From Rhodospirillum sp. (GTDB lineage: Bacteria; Pseudomonadota; Alphaproteobacteria; Dongiales; Dongiaceae): 64,000 nucleotides of DNA. Both the position numbers and the translations under genes were made by a program. Shown one piece after another: positions 1 to 8,353 of the stretch. Every line of letters starts with the position of its first letter. Position 1 is the first letter of the stretch. Below the pieces are notes generated by a model. The model saw only the letters and a program-made list of their open reading frames with translations. It was not told the origin of the DNA and ran no database searches. Location of the stretch: the NCBI GenBank assembly GCA_013822765.1, contig PNKY01000001.1, positions 434,001 through 498,000 on the forward strand, read 5' to 3'.

Positions 1-369
1 GTTGATGGCCATGCGCTCGTCCCAGTAATCGGGCGTCACGTCTTGCCACTGGTGGCGCTGATCGTTGGCCGCGTTGTTGACCAGCACGCCGATATCGCCC
101 AGGTCGCGCCCGGCCTTCTCGATCACCGCCTGCAGCGCCGAAATATCGGTGATGTCGCAGCGCGTGAAGTGCGGAGTGGCGCCGTATTGAGCGCGCAGCT
201 GGTCGCACAAGGCCTTGCTCGCGGTCTCGTCGATATCGACGAACGCGACGCGCGCGCCCTGGTCGACAAAGCCTTCGACGATGGCGGCGCCGATGCCGGA
301 GCCGCCGCCGGTCACGAACACGGCCTTGCCGCGCAGGCTCGGGAACTTGCCGAAGTTCGAAAGGTCCAT
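1..369 (-). CDS. SDR family oxidoreductase, C-terminus cut off by the window edge
   Basis: The visible 123 residues are the N-terminal half of a short-chain dehydrogenase. The glycine-rich nucleotide motif TGGGSGIG lies near residues 20-27. An acidic stretch (DIDE) after the second beta strand suggests NAD preference. NNAAND is the family's NNAG-type motif. The active-site YxxxK lies outside the window. It is the last gene of a minus-strand run holding a sugar ABC transporter and a GntR regulator, so a sugar or polyol dehydrogenase (for example a galactose or aldose 1-dehydrogenase) is a reasonable inference. The substrate cannot be read from this fragment. The start is the ATG just before the conserved first strand. 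Confidence 0.88.
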   Translation of the reverse strand, partial: MDLSNFGKFPSLRGKAVFVTGGGSGIGAAIVEGFVDQGARVAFVDIDETASKALCDQLRAQYGATPHFTRCDITDISALQAVIEKAGRDLGDIGVLVNNAANDQRHQWQDVTPDYWDERMAIN

Positions 370-441
370 GGATGCTGTCTTCTTGGTGAAATCAACGCGG
401 GCGGAATCAAAATCACAGCCGGCGTGTACTGGCAAGCGCGC

Positions 442-1206
442 TCAGGCTGAGCGTTTCTTTCCGTCGCCCTTCGCTTTCGCGGCGTTGTTCGGTTTGCGGG
501 CCTTTCCGATCACGCCGCTGGTATCCGCCAGCAGCGCGCGAGCCGCGCGGCGGGCCGCCGCCGGCGAGCGGCGGCGGATCGCGACCAGGATGGCCTCATG
601 CAGCGGAAGGGCCGCGCGCAGCTCGTCGTTATGCGAGGCGGTGTATTCGAACATGTTGCTCAGCGCCGATTCGATCATGAAGCCGAGCGGAATCAACAGC
701 TCATTGCCTGCCGCGCCGAGCACCGCGAGGTGGAACTTCACGTCGTTGGTGTTCCAGTCGGTGGTGTTAGTGGAATCGACCATGCCCATATAGGCCGATT
801 CGATCGCCGCCAGCTGCGAGTCGGTGTGGTTGAGCGCGGCGAGCGCGGCAACCTCCGGCTCCAGCATCTCGCGCATCTGTTGCACGTTGCTGAGGAAATG
901 GTGCTGGTCGGACGCCGCCCAGTACCAGGCGAGCACGTCGCGGTCGAGCAGGTTCCACACATCGCGCGGGCGCACGCGCGAACCGATCTTGGGCCGAGAG
1001 ACGATCAGCCCTTTCGCTGCCAGCATCTTGATCGCCTCGCGCACCGCCGTGCGGCTGACGCCATAGACGTCGCACCACTCGGCTTCGTTGGGTAGCAGCG
1101 ATCCGGGCGCGTATTCTCCTCGGAGAATCCGGGCCCCGATATCCTGCGCCAAAGAGTGATGAAGGCGCTCTCCCCTGGCCTTTGCGGCTTTTTTTAATTT
1201 CCTCAT
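442..1206 (-). CDS. GntR/FCD-family transcriptional regulator of the sugar locus
   Basis: This 254-residue protein has a winged helix-turn-helix at about residues 17-85, including the segment GVSRTAVREAIKML. An all-helical FCD ligand-binding domain occupies about residues 95-235. FCD metal ligands are likely in KFHLAVLG and ALPLHEAIL. Such regulators are usually repressors released by a sugar-acid intermediate. The protein has basic extensions at both ends. It follows the transporter ATPase gene in the same direction but has its own upstream gap with a perfect TTTGTA-A-TACAAA palindrome, suggesting autoregulation. No clear Shine-Dalgarno sequence precedes the ATG. Confidence 0.9.
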   Translation of the reverse strand: MRKLKKAAKARGERLHHSLAQDIGARILRGEYAPGSLLPNEAEWCDVYGVSRTAVREAIKMLAAKGLIVSRPKIGSRVRPRDVWNLLDRDVLAWYWAASDQHHFLSNVQQMREMLEPEVAALAALNHTDSQLAAIESAYMGMVDSTNTTDWNTNDVKFHLAVLGAAGNELLIPLGFMIESALSNMFEYTASHNDELRAALPLHEAILVAIRRRSPAAARRAARALLADTSGVIGKARKPNNAAKAKGDGKKRSA

Positions 1207-1258
1207 CGTCAGTGCGGATTATATGGCACCAATTGAATCCTAGCACAACGCATCTTAT

Positions 1259-1271
1259 TTTGTAATACAAA
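1259..1271. promoter_or_regulatory. Candidate GntR/FCD operator (perfect palindrome)
   Basis: TTTGTAATACAAA is a perfect 13-bp inverted repeat with a central A, 53 bp upstream of the GntR start. FCD regulators typically bind short TTGT-N-ACAA-like palindromes, so autoregulation is the simplest reading. A weaker version, TTTGTATGATAAA, occurs at 5677-5689 just upstream of the divergent gguC gene. Confidence 0.5.
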
Positions 1272-1292
1272 TATTCGCGCGTTCGCTTGGAT

Positions 1293-2051
1293 TTACGCAG
1301 ACGCCTTTTCGCGTTTTCCCGAGACGATGAGCTCCAGCACCTCATGCTCGGTGGTCGCCTTGATGTGGCGTTCGCCGACATTCTCGCCGCGTTTCAACAC
1401 CATGACACGATCGCCGACCGCGAAGATGTCCTGCAGGCGGTGCGAGATGATGATCTGCGCGACGTTGTGCTTCTTCAGCTCCAGCATGGTCTCGAGCAGC
1501 CGTTCGGTCGCCATCACCGACAGGTTCGCGGTCGGCTCGTCCAGGATGACGACGCGCGGGTCGAACGAGATGGCGCGCGCGATCGCAACCGACTGCTGGC
1601 GGCCGCCGGACAGGCTCTCGACCCGCTGGTAGACGGAATTCACGTCGACCTTCAGGCGCTTCAGCACGGCGTCGGCCTCGCTGTACATCCTGCCGCGATC
1701 GACAAACATTCCTTTGCGCGGCCAGCGGCCGAGGAAGATGTTCTGCCCGACATCCATGTTTCCGCACAAGGCGAAGTCCTGATAGATCATCTCGATGCCG
1801 GCGCCCCGGCTTTCGTGTGGGCTCTTGAAGTTCGTCGCCGCGCCATTGACCAGTACATCGCCGGAATCGCGATGATAGGCGCCGGTCAGGATCTTCATGA
1901 GCGTCGACTTGCCGGCCGAGTTGTCGCCGACCAGCCCCATGATCTCGCCCGGATAGAGCCTGAGGTCGACGTCGCTCAGGGCGCGCACGGCGCCGAACGC
2001 CTTGCTGATATGGCGCATCTCGATGATCGGCGCGGCGGCGGTGTCAGGCAT
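1293..2051 (-). CDS. Sugar ABC transporter ATPase, single-domain (FrcA-like)
   Basis: This cytoplasmic ATPase powers sugar import. Walker A is GDNSAGKST, the signature is LSGGRQQ, Walker B is VVILDEPTANL, and the H-loop histidine is in IISHRLQD. At 252 residues it has one nucleotide-binding domain, as in FrcA-type systems, not the roughly 500-residue tandem form of RbsA or XylG. I chose the ATG at 2051 because it overlaps the permease stop codon (ATGCCTGA), which implies translational coupling. An in-frame start nine codons upstream exists but lies deeper inside the permease gene. Confidence 0.92.
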   Translation of the reverse strand: MPDTAAAPIIEMRHISKAFGAVRALSDVDLRLYPGEIMGLVGDNSAGKSTLMKILTGAYHRDSGDVLVNGAATNFKSPHESRGAGIEMIYQDFALCGNMDVGQNIFLGRWPRKGMFVDRGRMYSEADAVLKRLKVDVNSVYQRVESLSGGRQQSVAIARAISFDPRVVILDEPTANLSVMATERLLETMLELKKHNVAQIIISHRLQDIFAVGDRVMVLKRGENVGERHIKATTEHEVLELIVSGKREKASA

Positions 2052-4317
2052 GTTCGGGTTCCGATTTGGGGCGGGCAAAGCGCCCGAAGCGGTTTCTGAG
2101 ACCGGCCAGGATGTTCGCTTGCCGCAGCCAGATGTCGATCAGCACCGCGACGATGAGGATGAGGCCGGTGAAGACGTTGACCCAATGCTGCGGCATGACG
2201 AAGGAGCCGCCGCCAGGCAGGATGATGTTGAGCTGCAGCAGCGCGCGGATGAGGGTGATGACGGCGGCGCCGGCCAGCGCGCCGATCATGGTGCCGTAGC
2301 CGCCGAAGATCGACCCGCCTCCGATGATGACGGCGGCGATGGCGTCGAGCTCGCGGAACTGTCCGGCTGTCGGGTTGAAGCTGCGGAAGAACGCGGTGTA
2401 GATGATGCCGGCCATGGTCGCGCACAAGGCGGAAAACATCAGCGAGATGAAGCGCACGCGTCTGGTGTTGATGCCGGCATAGTCGGCCGCGCGGCGGTTG
2501 CCGCCGGTGGCGTAGATCATCTGCCCAAACGGCGTGTAGGCTAGTATGATGCCGAAGATGATCGCGATCACGAGCATCCATAGGGTCTGAACGCTCACCG
2601 CCTCGCTGAAGGCGCGCAGCGGGCCGTTTCCGATGTCGATGCCGAAGTGATCCAGGATGTCGCCGACCTTGCGGCCCAGCATGTTGAAGTTTTCGGGGAA
2701 GCCGGTCAGCTGCTTGCCGGCGACGATCCAGGCGGCGAGGCCGCGTGCGATGTAGAACATGCCGAGGGTGGCGATGAAGGACGGCAAGTTGAATCCGATG
2801 GTGATGAGGGCGTTGACCAGCCCGGCGGCGGTGCCGGCCAGCAATCCCATCAGCACCGCGGTCCACGGATCGAAGCCCATGACCTTCATGGCGAATGCGG
2901 TCGCGGCTCCGGCCAGCGCCAGCACCGCCCCGACCGACAGGTCGATGTCGCCGCAGGCGATGACATAGGTGAGGCCGACCGCCAGCAGCGCCAGCTCGGT
3001 ATAGTTCAGCAGGATGGCGAAGCTGTTCTGCAGGTTCCACCAGTAGTCGGGCCGCAGCCAGACGCCGATCAGCCACAGCACCACGGTGAGGATGATGGCG
3101 AGCGCATCGCGTCGCGCCAGGAACTTGCCGAAGCCGCGCGCGGTCAGAGCCTTGTCGCTCGCCATCGTCCCCTTGGTCTGCACGCCTTCGATCGCGATGC
3201 CGGTGGCCTCGATGATCAGCGGCGGCTCCTTCTTGCGCAGCCAGGCGAAGAACCGTCCGATCAGGCGCCGGCGCAGGACATAGGGCTCGACCAGCACCGC
3301 CAGCAGCAGCAGCGCGCCGAGCAGGGCAGGAACCGCGCCGACCGGCAGCTGGGCGATGGCGGAAACTTCGATATCCTGCCCGTCGATCTGCACGATGCGC
3401 GTGGTCGGCCATCCCTCGCGCAGCACCTTGTCGATGACGACGGTCAGCGTGGCGCCGAGGCAGGCACCGATCACCCGGCCTCGCCCGCCCAGGATCGACG
3501 CGCCGCCGATGATGACGGCCGCGATCACGATCAGCTCGGAGGAGAGGCCGGCCTGCGCCGTCACGCCCTTGTCCTGGGTTACGGCCATCAGTCCCGCAAC
3601 GGTGGCGCACAGCGACGACAGCAGATAGGCGCGGATGCGCACCCAGCGGGTCGGGATGCCGGCATAGGCGGCTGCCTGCTCGTTGCCGCCGGTCGCGAAG
3701 GTCTCGTAGCCCCAGCGCGTCTTGGCGAGCACGAAGGCGCCGATGATGACGATCACCAGCGCGATCGGAATCTGGTTGTTGAAGCCGAAGGCGTTGGTCT
3801 CGCCGAGGTGAAAGAACCAGGTGTGCTCGCGCGCCTTGACCGCATAGCCGATCGACCGGCCGCCGGTGAGGCCGAGGATGATGCCGCGCCCGATCAGCAG
3901 GATGGTGAGGGTCGCGATGAAGGACGGCACGCGCAGGATCGTGACCAGCACGCCGTTGATCAGGCCGATGAAGGTGCCGAGGATCAGGCAGAAGATGGTC
4001 GCCGGGATCGGGCCCCAATCATTGAACTGCGGCGCATACAGGATGGAAAAAGCGACGCCGATGAGGCCATTGGTCGATCCGACCGACAGGTCCAGGTCCT
4101 TGTTGATGATGACGAAGGTCATGCCGACCGCGACCACCGCATAGCGCGCAGTGTCGCGCAGGATGGCATGGAAGGCATCACCGCTGAGGAAGAAGGCGGG
4201 GTTGATGAGCGCGCCGCCGGCGAACAGGATCGCCATCAGGACGAGCAGCCCAAGCTCCCATCCGCCAACCAACTGGGCGGGCATGCGGCCTATTCGCAAT
4301 TGCACGCTGTCAGACAT
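2044..4317 (-). CDS. Fused double permease of a sugar ABC transporter
   Basis: At 757 residues this is about twice the usual 320-350-residue RbsC/XylH permease and contains two complete BPD_transp_2 modules. Each half has a KDLDLSVG or GDIDLSVG motif after its early membrane segments (about residues 70 and 470). Each also has an ATP-coupling motif of the form GGNxxAAxYAGIxTRxVR (about residues 210 and 610). A hydrophilic linker around residues 350-400 joins them. The fusion would give a covalently linked transmembrane pair served by two copies of the single-domain ATPase. It is preceded by the binding-protein gene and a 12-bp-stem hairpin. Confidence 0.93.
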   Translation of the reverse strand: MSDSVQLRIGRMPAQLVGGWELGLLVLMAILFAGGALINPAFFLSGDAFHAILRDTARYAVVAVGMTFVIINKDLDLSVGSTNGLIGVAFSILYAPQFNDWGPIPATIFCLILGTFIGLINGVLVTILRVPSFIATLTILLIGRGIILGLTGGRSIGYAVKAREHTWFFHLGETNAFGFNNQIPIALVIVIIGAFVLAKTRWGYETFATGGNEQAAAYAGIPTRWVRIRAYLLSSLCATVAGLMAVTQDKGVTAQAGLSSELIVIAAVIIGGASILGGRGRVIGACLGATLTVVIDKVLREGWPTTRIVQIDGQDIEVSAIAQLPVGAVPALLGALLLLAVLVEPYVLRRRLIGRFFAWLRKKEPPLIIEATGIAIEGVQTKGTMASDKALTARGFGKFLARRDALAIILTVVLWLIGVWLRPDYWWNLQNSFAILLNYTELALLAVGLTYVIACGDIDLSVGAVLALAGAATAFAMKVMGFDPWTAVLMGLLAGTAAGLVNALITIGFNLPSFIATLGMFYIARGLAAWIVAGKQLTGFPENFNMLGRKVGDILDHFGIDIGNGPLRAFSEAVSVQTLWMLVIAIIFGIILAYTPFGQMIYATGGNRRAADYAGINTRRVRFISLMFSALCATMAGIIYTAFFRSFNPTAGQFRELDAIAAVIIGGGSIFGGYGTMIGALAGAAVITLIRALLQLNIILPGGGSFVMPQHWVNVFTGLILIVAVLIDIWLRQANILAGLRNRFGRFARPKSEPEHA

Positions 4318-4358
4318 AGCCCCTCAACGGCTTCCGTGCAGATGACAAGGATAGCACG

Positions 4359-4388
4359 ATCGCGGGAGGGGACGATCCCTCCCGCGAT
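4359..4388 (-). terminator. Intercistronic hairpin after the sugar-binding-protein gene
   Basis: ATCGCGGGAGGG (4359-4370) and CCCTCCCGCGAT (4377-4388) form a perfect 12-bp stem with a 6-nt loop, between the binding-protein stop and the permease start. No T-tract follows on the minus strand. It is therefore more likely a partial terminator or RNA-stabilising element that raises binding-protein expression above that of the permease. Confidence 0.7.
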
Positions 4389-4415
4389 ATGCCGTCCGCC
4401 GCGACTGCGGCTGGT

Positions 4416-5498
4416 TCAGTTCTCGAAGCGCTTGCCGACCAGCTCGACGCCGTCCTTGGTCACCAATTGGGCCCTGGTGTCCAGGTTGGCCGCCGAGATG
4501 CCGCGGTCGATCTGGAGATAGAGCTGCATGACCGGCCAGAAGCCCTGCAGGAACGGCTGCTGACCGAGCGAGCCGGTCAGGTCGCCGCTGCGGATGGCGT
4601 CCTGCTGCGCCGGGCCGAGGTCGAAGCCATAGGCGCAGATCTTTCCGGTCTTGCCGGTCTGGGCGACGGCCTTGGCGAGCGCCGGCGTGAAGACGTTGTT
4701 GGCGGTGAAGGCGCCGACCACGTCGCCGCGCGATTCGAACAGCGACACGATGCTGTTCACCGGGTCCTGCGGATTGGCATCAACGCCGACATTCTCCGGA
4801 CCCGCGTCGACCTTGAAGTTCTCAAGCTTGCCGGCGTCCTTCAGCGTCTTCACGATGGCGTTGAACGCCGCCGTCACGCGGTTGTTGACCTCGACATTGC
4901 CCATCGCGGTGGAGGAGGGCAGGAGGATCGAGCCCTTGTCGGCACCGCTCGCCAGCACGCACTTGGCCAAGGCCTCGCCGCCGATCGCCGCGGCCGAGGC
5001 ATCCTGTCCGGTGTGGCTGATGCCGTTGCGGTTGGTGATGCTGCCGTCGAACGAGTTGGTGGTCGCGATCGGAATGCCGCTCTTTTCCGCGGCCTTCACG
5101 ATGTCGTTGTATGCGCCGGCCTGCGGCGTCGTCATGATCAGGCCGTCGATAGTCGGGTCCTGCACGATCTGGTTCAGGATCTCGATCTCGCGCTGCGGAT
5201 CGTCGGTCGGTGATTCGGAGCCGAGCAGCAGGATCTTGGCGCCGATCATGTTGCCGGCGACGGTGGCGCCGACATAGACCGGATCGAAGAAGCCGTTGCC
5301 GGCGGTGTGCGTCACGATCGCGAAAGTCAGATGACCGTCGGCCGAGTGGAAGTCTTTCGTCCCCGGTTTCTCCTTCGCCGCGTCCTCGAAGGTGTAGCCG
5401 CCCACCGCCTTTGCGACGGTGCCTTCCTGGGCGTATGCGCCGGCGGACAACAACACCGCCATGGCGCCAATGCTTGCCGAAGCAAGTAATTTCCGCAT
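4416..5498 (-). CDS. Periplasmic sugar-binding protein (Peripla_BP_4/RbsB family)
   Basis: This 360-residue solute-binding protein delivers sugar to the double permease. Its signal peptide is about residues 1-23 and ends in SAGAYA before QEG. The body shows the two-lobed sugar-binding fold of the RbsB/FrcB class, for example the hinge-region segment DGLIMTTPQAGAYN. The ATG at 5498 is preceded by a strong GGGAGGAAT ribosome site. A longer in-frame reading exists, but its extra 38 residues are not signal-like. It is the first gene of the minus-strand transporter unit and has a good promoter upstream. Confidence 0.92.
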   Translation of the reverse strand: MRKLLASASIGAMAVLLSAGAYAQEGTVAKAVGGYTFEDAAKEKPGTKDFHSADGHLTFAIVTHTAGNGFFDPVYVGATVAGNMIGAKILLLGSESPTDDPQREIEILNQIVQDPTIDGLIMTTPQAGAYNDIVKAAEKSGIPIATTNSFDGSITNRNGISHTGQDASAAAIGGEALAKCVLASGADKGSILLPSSTAMGNVEVNNRVTAAFNAIVKTLKDAGKLENFKVDAGPENVGVDANPQDPVNSIVSLFESRGDVVGAFTANNVFTPALAKAVAQTGKTGKICAYGFDLGPAQQDAIRSGDLTGSLGQQPFLQGFWPVMQLYLQIDRGISAANLDTRAQLVTKDGVELVGKRFEN

Positions 5499-5522
5499 GT
5501 GATTCCTCCCGTGTTTTGCTTG

Positions 5523-5547
5523 GGCACATTTATCGGACAATTGTGCC
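5523..5547. promoter_or_regulatory. Candidate operator in the transporter leader
   Basis: Inverted arms GGCACA (5523-5528) and TGTGCC (5542-5547) surround an inner ACAATTGT palindrome (5537-5544). The site starts just downstream of the -10 box of the transporter promoter, a position suited to repressor binding. The local GntR protein is one candidate ligand, but the site differs from the palindrome at 1259. Confidence 0.4.
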
Positions 5548-5553
5548 GGGCGA

Positions 5554-5582
5554 ACTATAGGCCAGCCGCATTGCCATCGCAA
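5554..5582 (-). promoter_or_regulatory. Candidate sigma70 promoter of the sugar transporter operon
   Basis: On the minus strand TTGCGA (5582-5577) and TATAGT (5559-5554) are separated by 17 bp, close to the housekeeping consensus. The predicted start lies about 50 bp upstream of the binding-protein ATG. Confidence 0.55.
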
Positions 5583-5721
5583 TTTGCAGAACGCATAGTT
5601 TCGCTTCCGCAATGCGATTAACTCTTGCCATCATTTCCCATCGGCGGCGGACAGTCCTGCGTTGCTGGGTTTTCGGTTTGTATGATAAAAGACCGGCCAT
5701 TCGTGGAAAGAAGGTGTTCCG

Positions 5722-6717
5722 ATGCGTCTCATCCAATATCTGACCGAGAGTGGTGCGCGCGGCGTGGCGCGTATCGATGGCAATCGCGCGATCGCGGTGC
5801 CGGGCGCCACCAGGATGATCGATCTGGCGAAGCAGGCCATCGCCGCGGGGCTGAGCCTCGACGAGGCGGTGAAGGCGGAAGGCGATGGCGCGGCGCTGGA
5901 CTATCCGGCGCTGCTGGCAGAGGGCCGCGTGCTTTCCCCGGTCGATCACCCGGATGCCGCGCATTGCCTGGTGACCGGCACCGGCCTGACGCATCTCGGC
6001 AGCGCCGACACGCGCGACAAGATGCACAAAAAAATCTCCGGCGACGTGGAGTCCTTGAGCGATTCCATGAAGATGTTCCGCATGGGCCTGGAAGGCGGCA
6101 AGCCGCAGCTGCCCGGACCCGGCGTGCAGCCGGAATGGTTCTACAAGGGCGACGGCAGCTCGGTGGTGGCGCCGGGCGCCGATCTGCCGCTACCGGAATA
6201 CGCGCTCGATGGCGGCGAGGAGCCGGAGGTCGCCGGCCTCTATCTGGTGGATTCAAACGGCAAGCCGTGGCGCCTCGGATTCACGCTCGGCAACGAATAC
6301 TCCGATCACGTGACCGAACGGCAGAACTATCTCTTCCTCGCGCACTCCAAGCTGCGCGCTTGCGCCATCGGGCCGGAGCTGCGCACGGGGGCGCTGCCGG
6401 ACAAGCTGGAAGGCGAGAGCCGGATCGTGCGCAAGGGCAGCGTGCTATGGCGCAAGCCGTTCCTGAGCGGCGAGGGCAACATGTCCCACACCATCGCCAA
6501 CCTCGAATACCACCACTTCAAATACAAGCTGTTCCGCCGCCCGGGCGATCTGCATGTGCATTTCTTCGGCACCGCGACCTTGAGCTTCGGCGACGGCATC
6601 CGCACCGAGCCGGGCGACGTGTTCGAGATCGAGATGGCGGAATTCGGCGCGCCGTTGCGCAACCGCCTGGCGCCGGCCGCGTCCGGCTTTGCCTATGGCG
6701 GTGTCGGAGCCCTATAA
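5722..6717 (+). CDS. gguC: GguC/AraD1-family protein (fumarylacetoacetate hydrolase fold)
   Basis: This 331-residue protein resembles the GguC/AraD1 group of the fumarylacetoacetate hydrolase superfamily. It has an N-terminal small domain (about residues 1-70) and then the FAH-like barrel with GTGLTHLGSA and the likely metal-binding region GFTLGNEYSDHV near residues 195-206. Proteins of this group are encoded beside sugar ABC transporters and have been linked to handling sugar-acid lactones or 2-keto-3-deoxy acids. The exact reaction here is not certain. It starts a plus-strand unit with dgoK and dgoA, divergent from the transporter. The ATG follows AAGAAGG. Confidence 0.82.
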   Translation: MRLIQYLTESGARGVARIDGNRAIAVPGATRMIDLAKQAIAAGLSLDEAVKAEGDGAALDYPALLAEGRVLSPVDHPDAAHCLVTGTGLTHLGSADTRDKMHKKISGDVESLSDSMKMFRMGLEGGKPQLPGPGVQPEWFYKGDGSSVVAPGADLPLPEYALDGGEEPEVAGLYLVDSNGKPWRLGFTLGNEYSDHVTERQNYLFLAHSKLRACAIGPELRTGALPDKLEGESRIVRKGSVLWRKPFLSGEGNMSHTIANLEYHHFKYKLFRRPGDLHVHFFGTATLSFGDGIRTEPGDVFEIEMAEFGAPLRNRLAPAASGFAYGGVGAL

Positions 6718-6724
6718 CGGCGTC

Positions 6725-7642
6725 ATGGCGACCTACTCCTGTATCGCAGTCGATTGGGGCTCCACCAACCGGCGTGCCTGGGCGCTCGGCGCCGACGGCG
6801 CTGCGCTGCAGGAGCGCGCCGATTCCGCCGGCCTGCTGGCGATCCGGGATCGGCGCTTCGGTGAATCGCTGGAAACCTTTCTCCATCAGTGGCTGACGCC
6901 TGGCGTTCCGGTCGTGATTGCCGGCATGGCAGGCAGCCGCATGGGATGGGTGGAAGTTCCGTATCTTGCCGCGCCCGCGCCGCTGGCCGATCTGGCCAAG
7001 AACTTGATGAAGGCAGGCCGCATCGGCGACAGCAATTGCTGGATCGTGCCGGGCGTGAGCTTCGACGGTCCCGCCCAGCCGGAGGTGATGCGGGGCGAGG
7101 AGTGCCAGATGTTGGGCGCGCTGCTGCAGCAACAGCGGTCCGACGGCGTATTCCTGACGCCGGGCACGCATTCAAAGTGGGTGAGGGTCGCAGACGGCAA
7201 GCTGCTCGAGTTCCGCACCTTTATCACCGGCGAGATGTTCAATCTTCTCCGTCAATCTGGAACCCTGGCCCAATTGATGACGGGCGAAGGCGATGACCAT
7301 GACGCATTCGCGCGCGGCGTGCAGGCGACCGCCGGAGGATCTGAACTGCTCAATCGGCTGTTCAGCGCGCGGTCGTTGGCGCTGTTCGGCCGGCTGGAGG
7401 GCGACAAGATCGCGAGCTACGTCTCCGGCATGCTGGTCGGCACGGAAATGCGCGACGCCCTCGCTGCCTGGCCTGACCTCGGTCGCAGCGGCGTCATCTG
7501 CATCGGGTCTGCCGGGATGATCGCGCGCTATGGCGCTTGTGCGTCCATCCTCGGCCTTGAGTTCAATGGCATCGACAACAAGGATGTGCTGCCGGCCGCC
7601 CTGTTCTGGATCGGCCAGCAGGCCGGGCTGGTGAGACCATGA
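6725..7642 (+). CDS. dgoK: 2-dehydro-3-deoxygalactonokinase
   Basis: This 305-residue ASKHA-fold kinase phosphorylates 2-keto-3-deoxygalactonate at C6. The phosphate-binding motif AVDWGSTNRRAWAL lies near the N-terminus. The family segments TPGTHSKWVRV and FITGEMFNLL are in the middle, and a glycine-rich adenosine segment (GSAGMIARYGA) near the C-terminus. The ATG at 6725 lies eight bases after the gguC stop. An in-frame start 12 codons earlier would run into gguC. The gene overlaps dgoA by ATGA, so kinase and aldolase are translationally coupled. Confidence 0.93.
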   Translation: MATYSCIAVDWGSTNRRAWALGADGAALQERADSAGLLAIRDRRFGESLETFLHQWLTPGVPVVIAGMAGSRMGWVEVPYLAAPAPLADLAKNLMKAGRIGDSNCWIVPGVSFDGPAQPEVMRGEECQMLGALLQQQRSDGVFLTPGTHSKWVRVADGKLLEFRTFITGEMFNLLRQSGTLAQLMTGEGDDHDAFARGVQATAGGSELLNRLFSARSLALFGRLEGDKIASYVSGMLVGTEMRDALAAWPDLGRSGVICIGSAGMIARYGACASILGLEFNGIDNKDVLPAALFWIGQQAGLVRP

Positions 7643-8253
7643 GTGAACTGCTGCGCGATTGCCTGCAACGACTGCCCCTGATTGCCATCCTGCGGGGCAT
7701 GAAGCCGGAGGAAGCACCCTGGGTGCTGGAGACTCTGGCGGGGTTCTCGATCCTGGAAGTGCCGCTGAATTCGCCGCGGCCGCTGGAGAGCATTGCCTAT
7801 CTCGTCCGGCACGCGCCGCCGGGCGTCTTGATCGGCGCCGGCACGGTGTTGACCGAAGCCGAGGTCGAAGGCGTGGCAGCGACCGGCGCCAAGCTGATCA
7901 TTGCGCCCAACTTTTCGCCGCCCGTGATCGCCGCCGCCAAGGCGCGCGGGCTGATCGCCTTGCCCGGCGTCGCGACGCCGACCGAGGCCTTTGCCGCGCT
8001 GGCGGCCGGCGCGGACGGCCTGAAGATGTTTCCCGGGGAGCTGCTGCCGCCGGTTGCCGTCAATGCATGGCGGGCGGTCCTGCCCAAGGAGGCGTTGCTG
8101 GTCCCGACCGGTGGCGTGACCCCGGACAATGTCGCGGCCTACCGGACGGCCGGTGCCAACGGCTTCGGGATCGGCTCGGCGCTCTACAAGCCGGGCATGT
8201 CGCGGGACGAACTGGCGCAAAAAGCAGCGGCCTTTGTGTCTGCGGTCCGCTAG
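7639..8253 (+). CDS. dgoA: 2-dehydro-3-deoxy-6-phosphogalactonate aldolase
   Basis: This 204-residue KDPG/KDPGal-type class I aldolase would split the dgoK product into pyruvate and glyceraldehyde 3-phosphate. It shows the family segment ILEVPLNSPRPLESI, then GAGTVLT, and the Schiff-base lysine in GLKMFPGE. A phosphate-binding GGVTPDN segment follows near residue 160. The length and sequence match DgoA more closely than the KDPG aldolase Eda. Together with dgoK this defines the lower galactonate pathway. The upstream dehydrogenase and dehydratase are not fully inside this window. Confidence 0.92.
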   Translation: MSELLRDCLQRLPLIAILRGMKPEEAPWVLETLAGFSILEVPLNSPRPLESIAYLVRHAPPGVLIGAGTVLTEAEVEGVAATGAKLIIAPNFSPPVIAAAKARGLIALPGVATPTEAFAALAAGADGLKMFPGELLPPVAVNAWRAVLPKEALLVPTGGVTPDNVAAYRTAGANGFGIGSALYKPGMSRDELAQKAAAFVSAVR

Positions 8254-8353
8254 GGACGCTATCCGCCAAGGACTGGGCCATTCGATATAGCTAACCATTC
8301 CTTAATTCGGGCTGCCTTATCCAGTCCAGCTGAGATAGGCGAGACCCGCGAGC

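Noticed and set aside
2647-4521. Open frame of 624 codons on the plus strand
   Set aside because: It is the antisense shadow of the double permease gene, with a hydrophilic low-complexity translation and no ribosome site.
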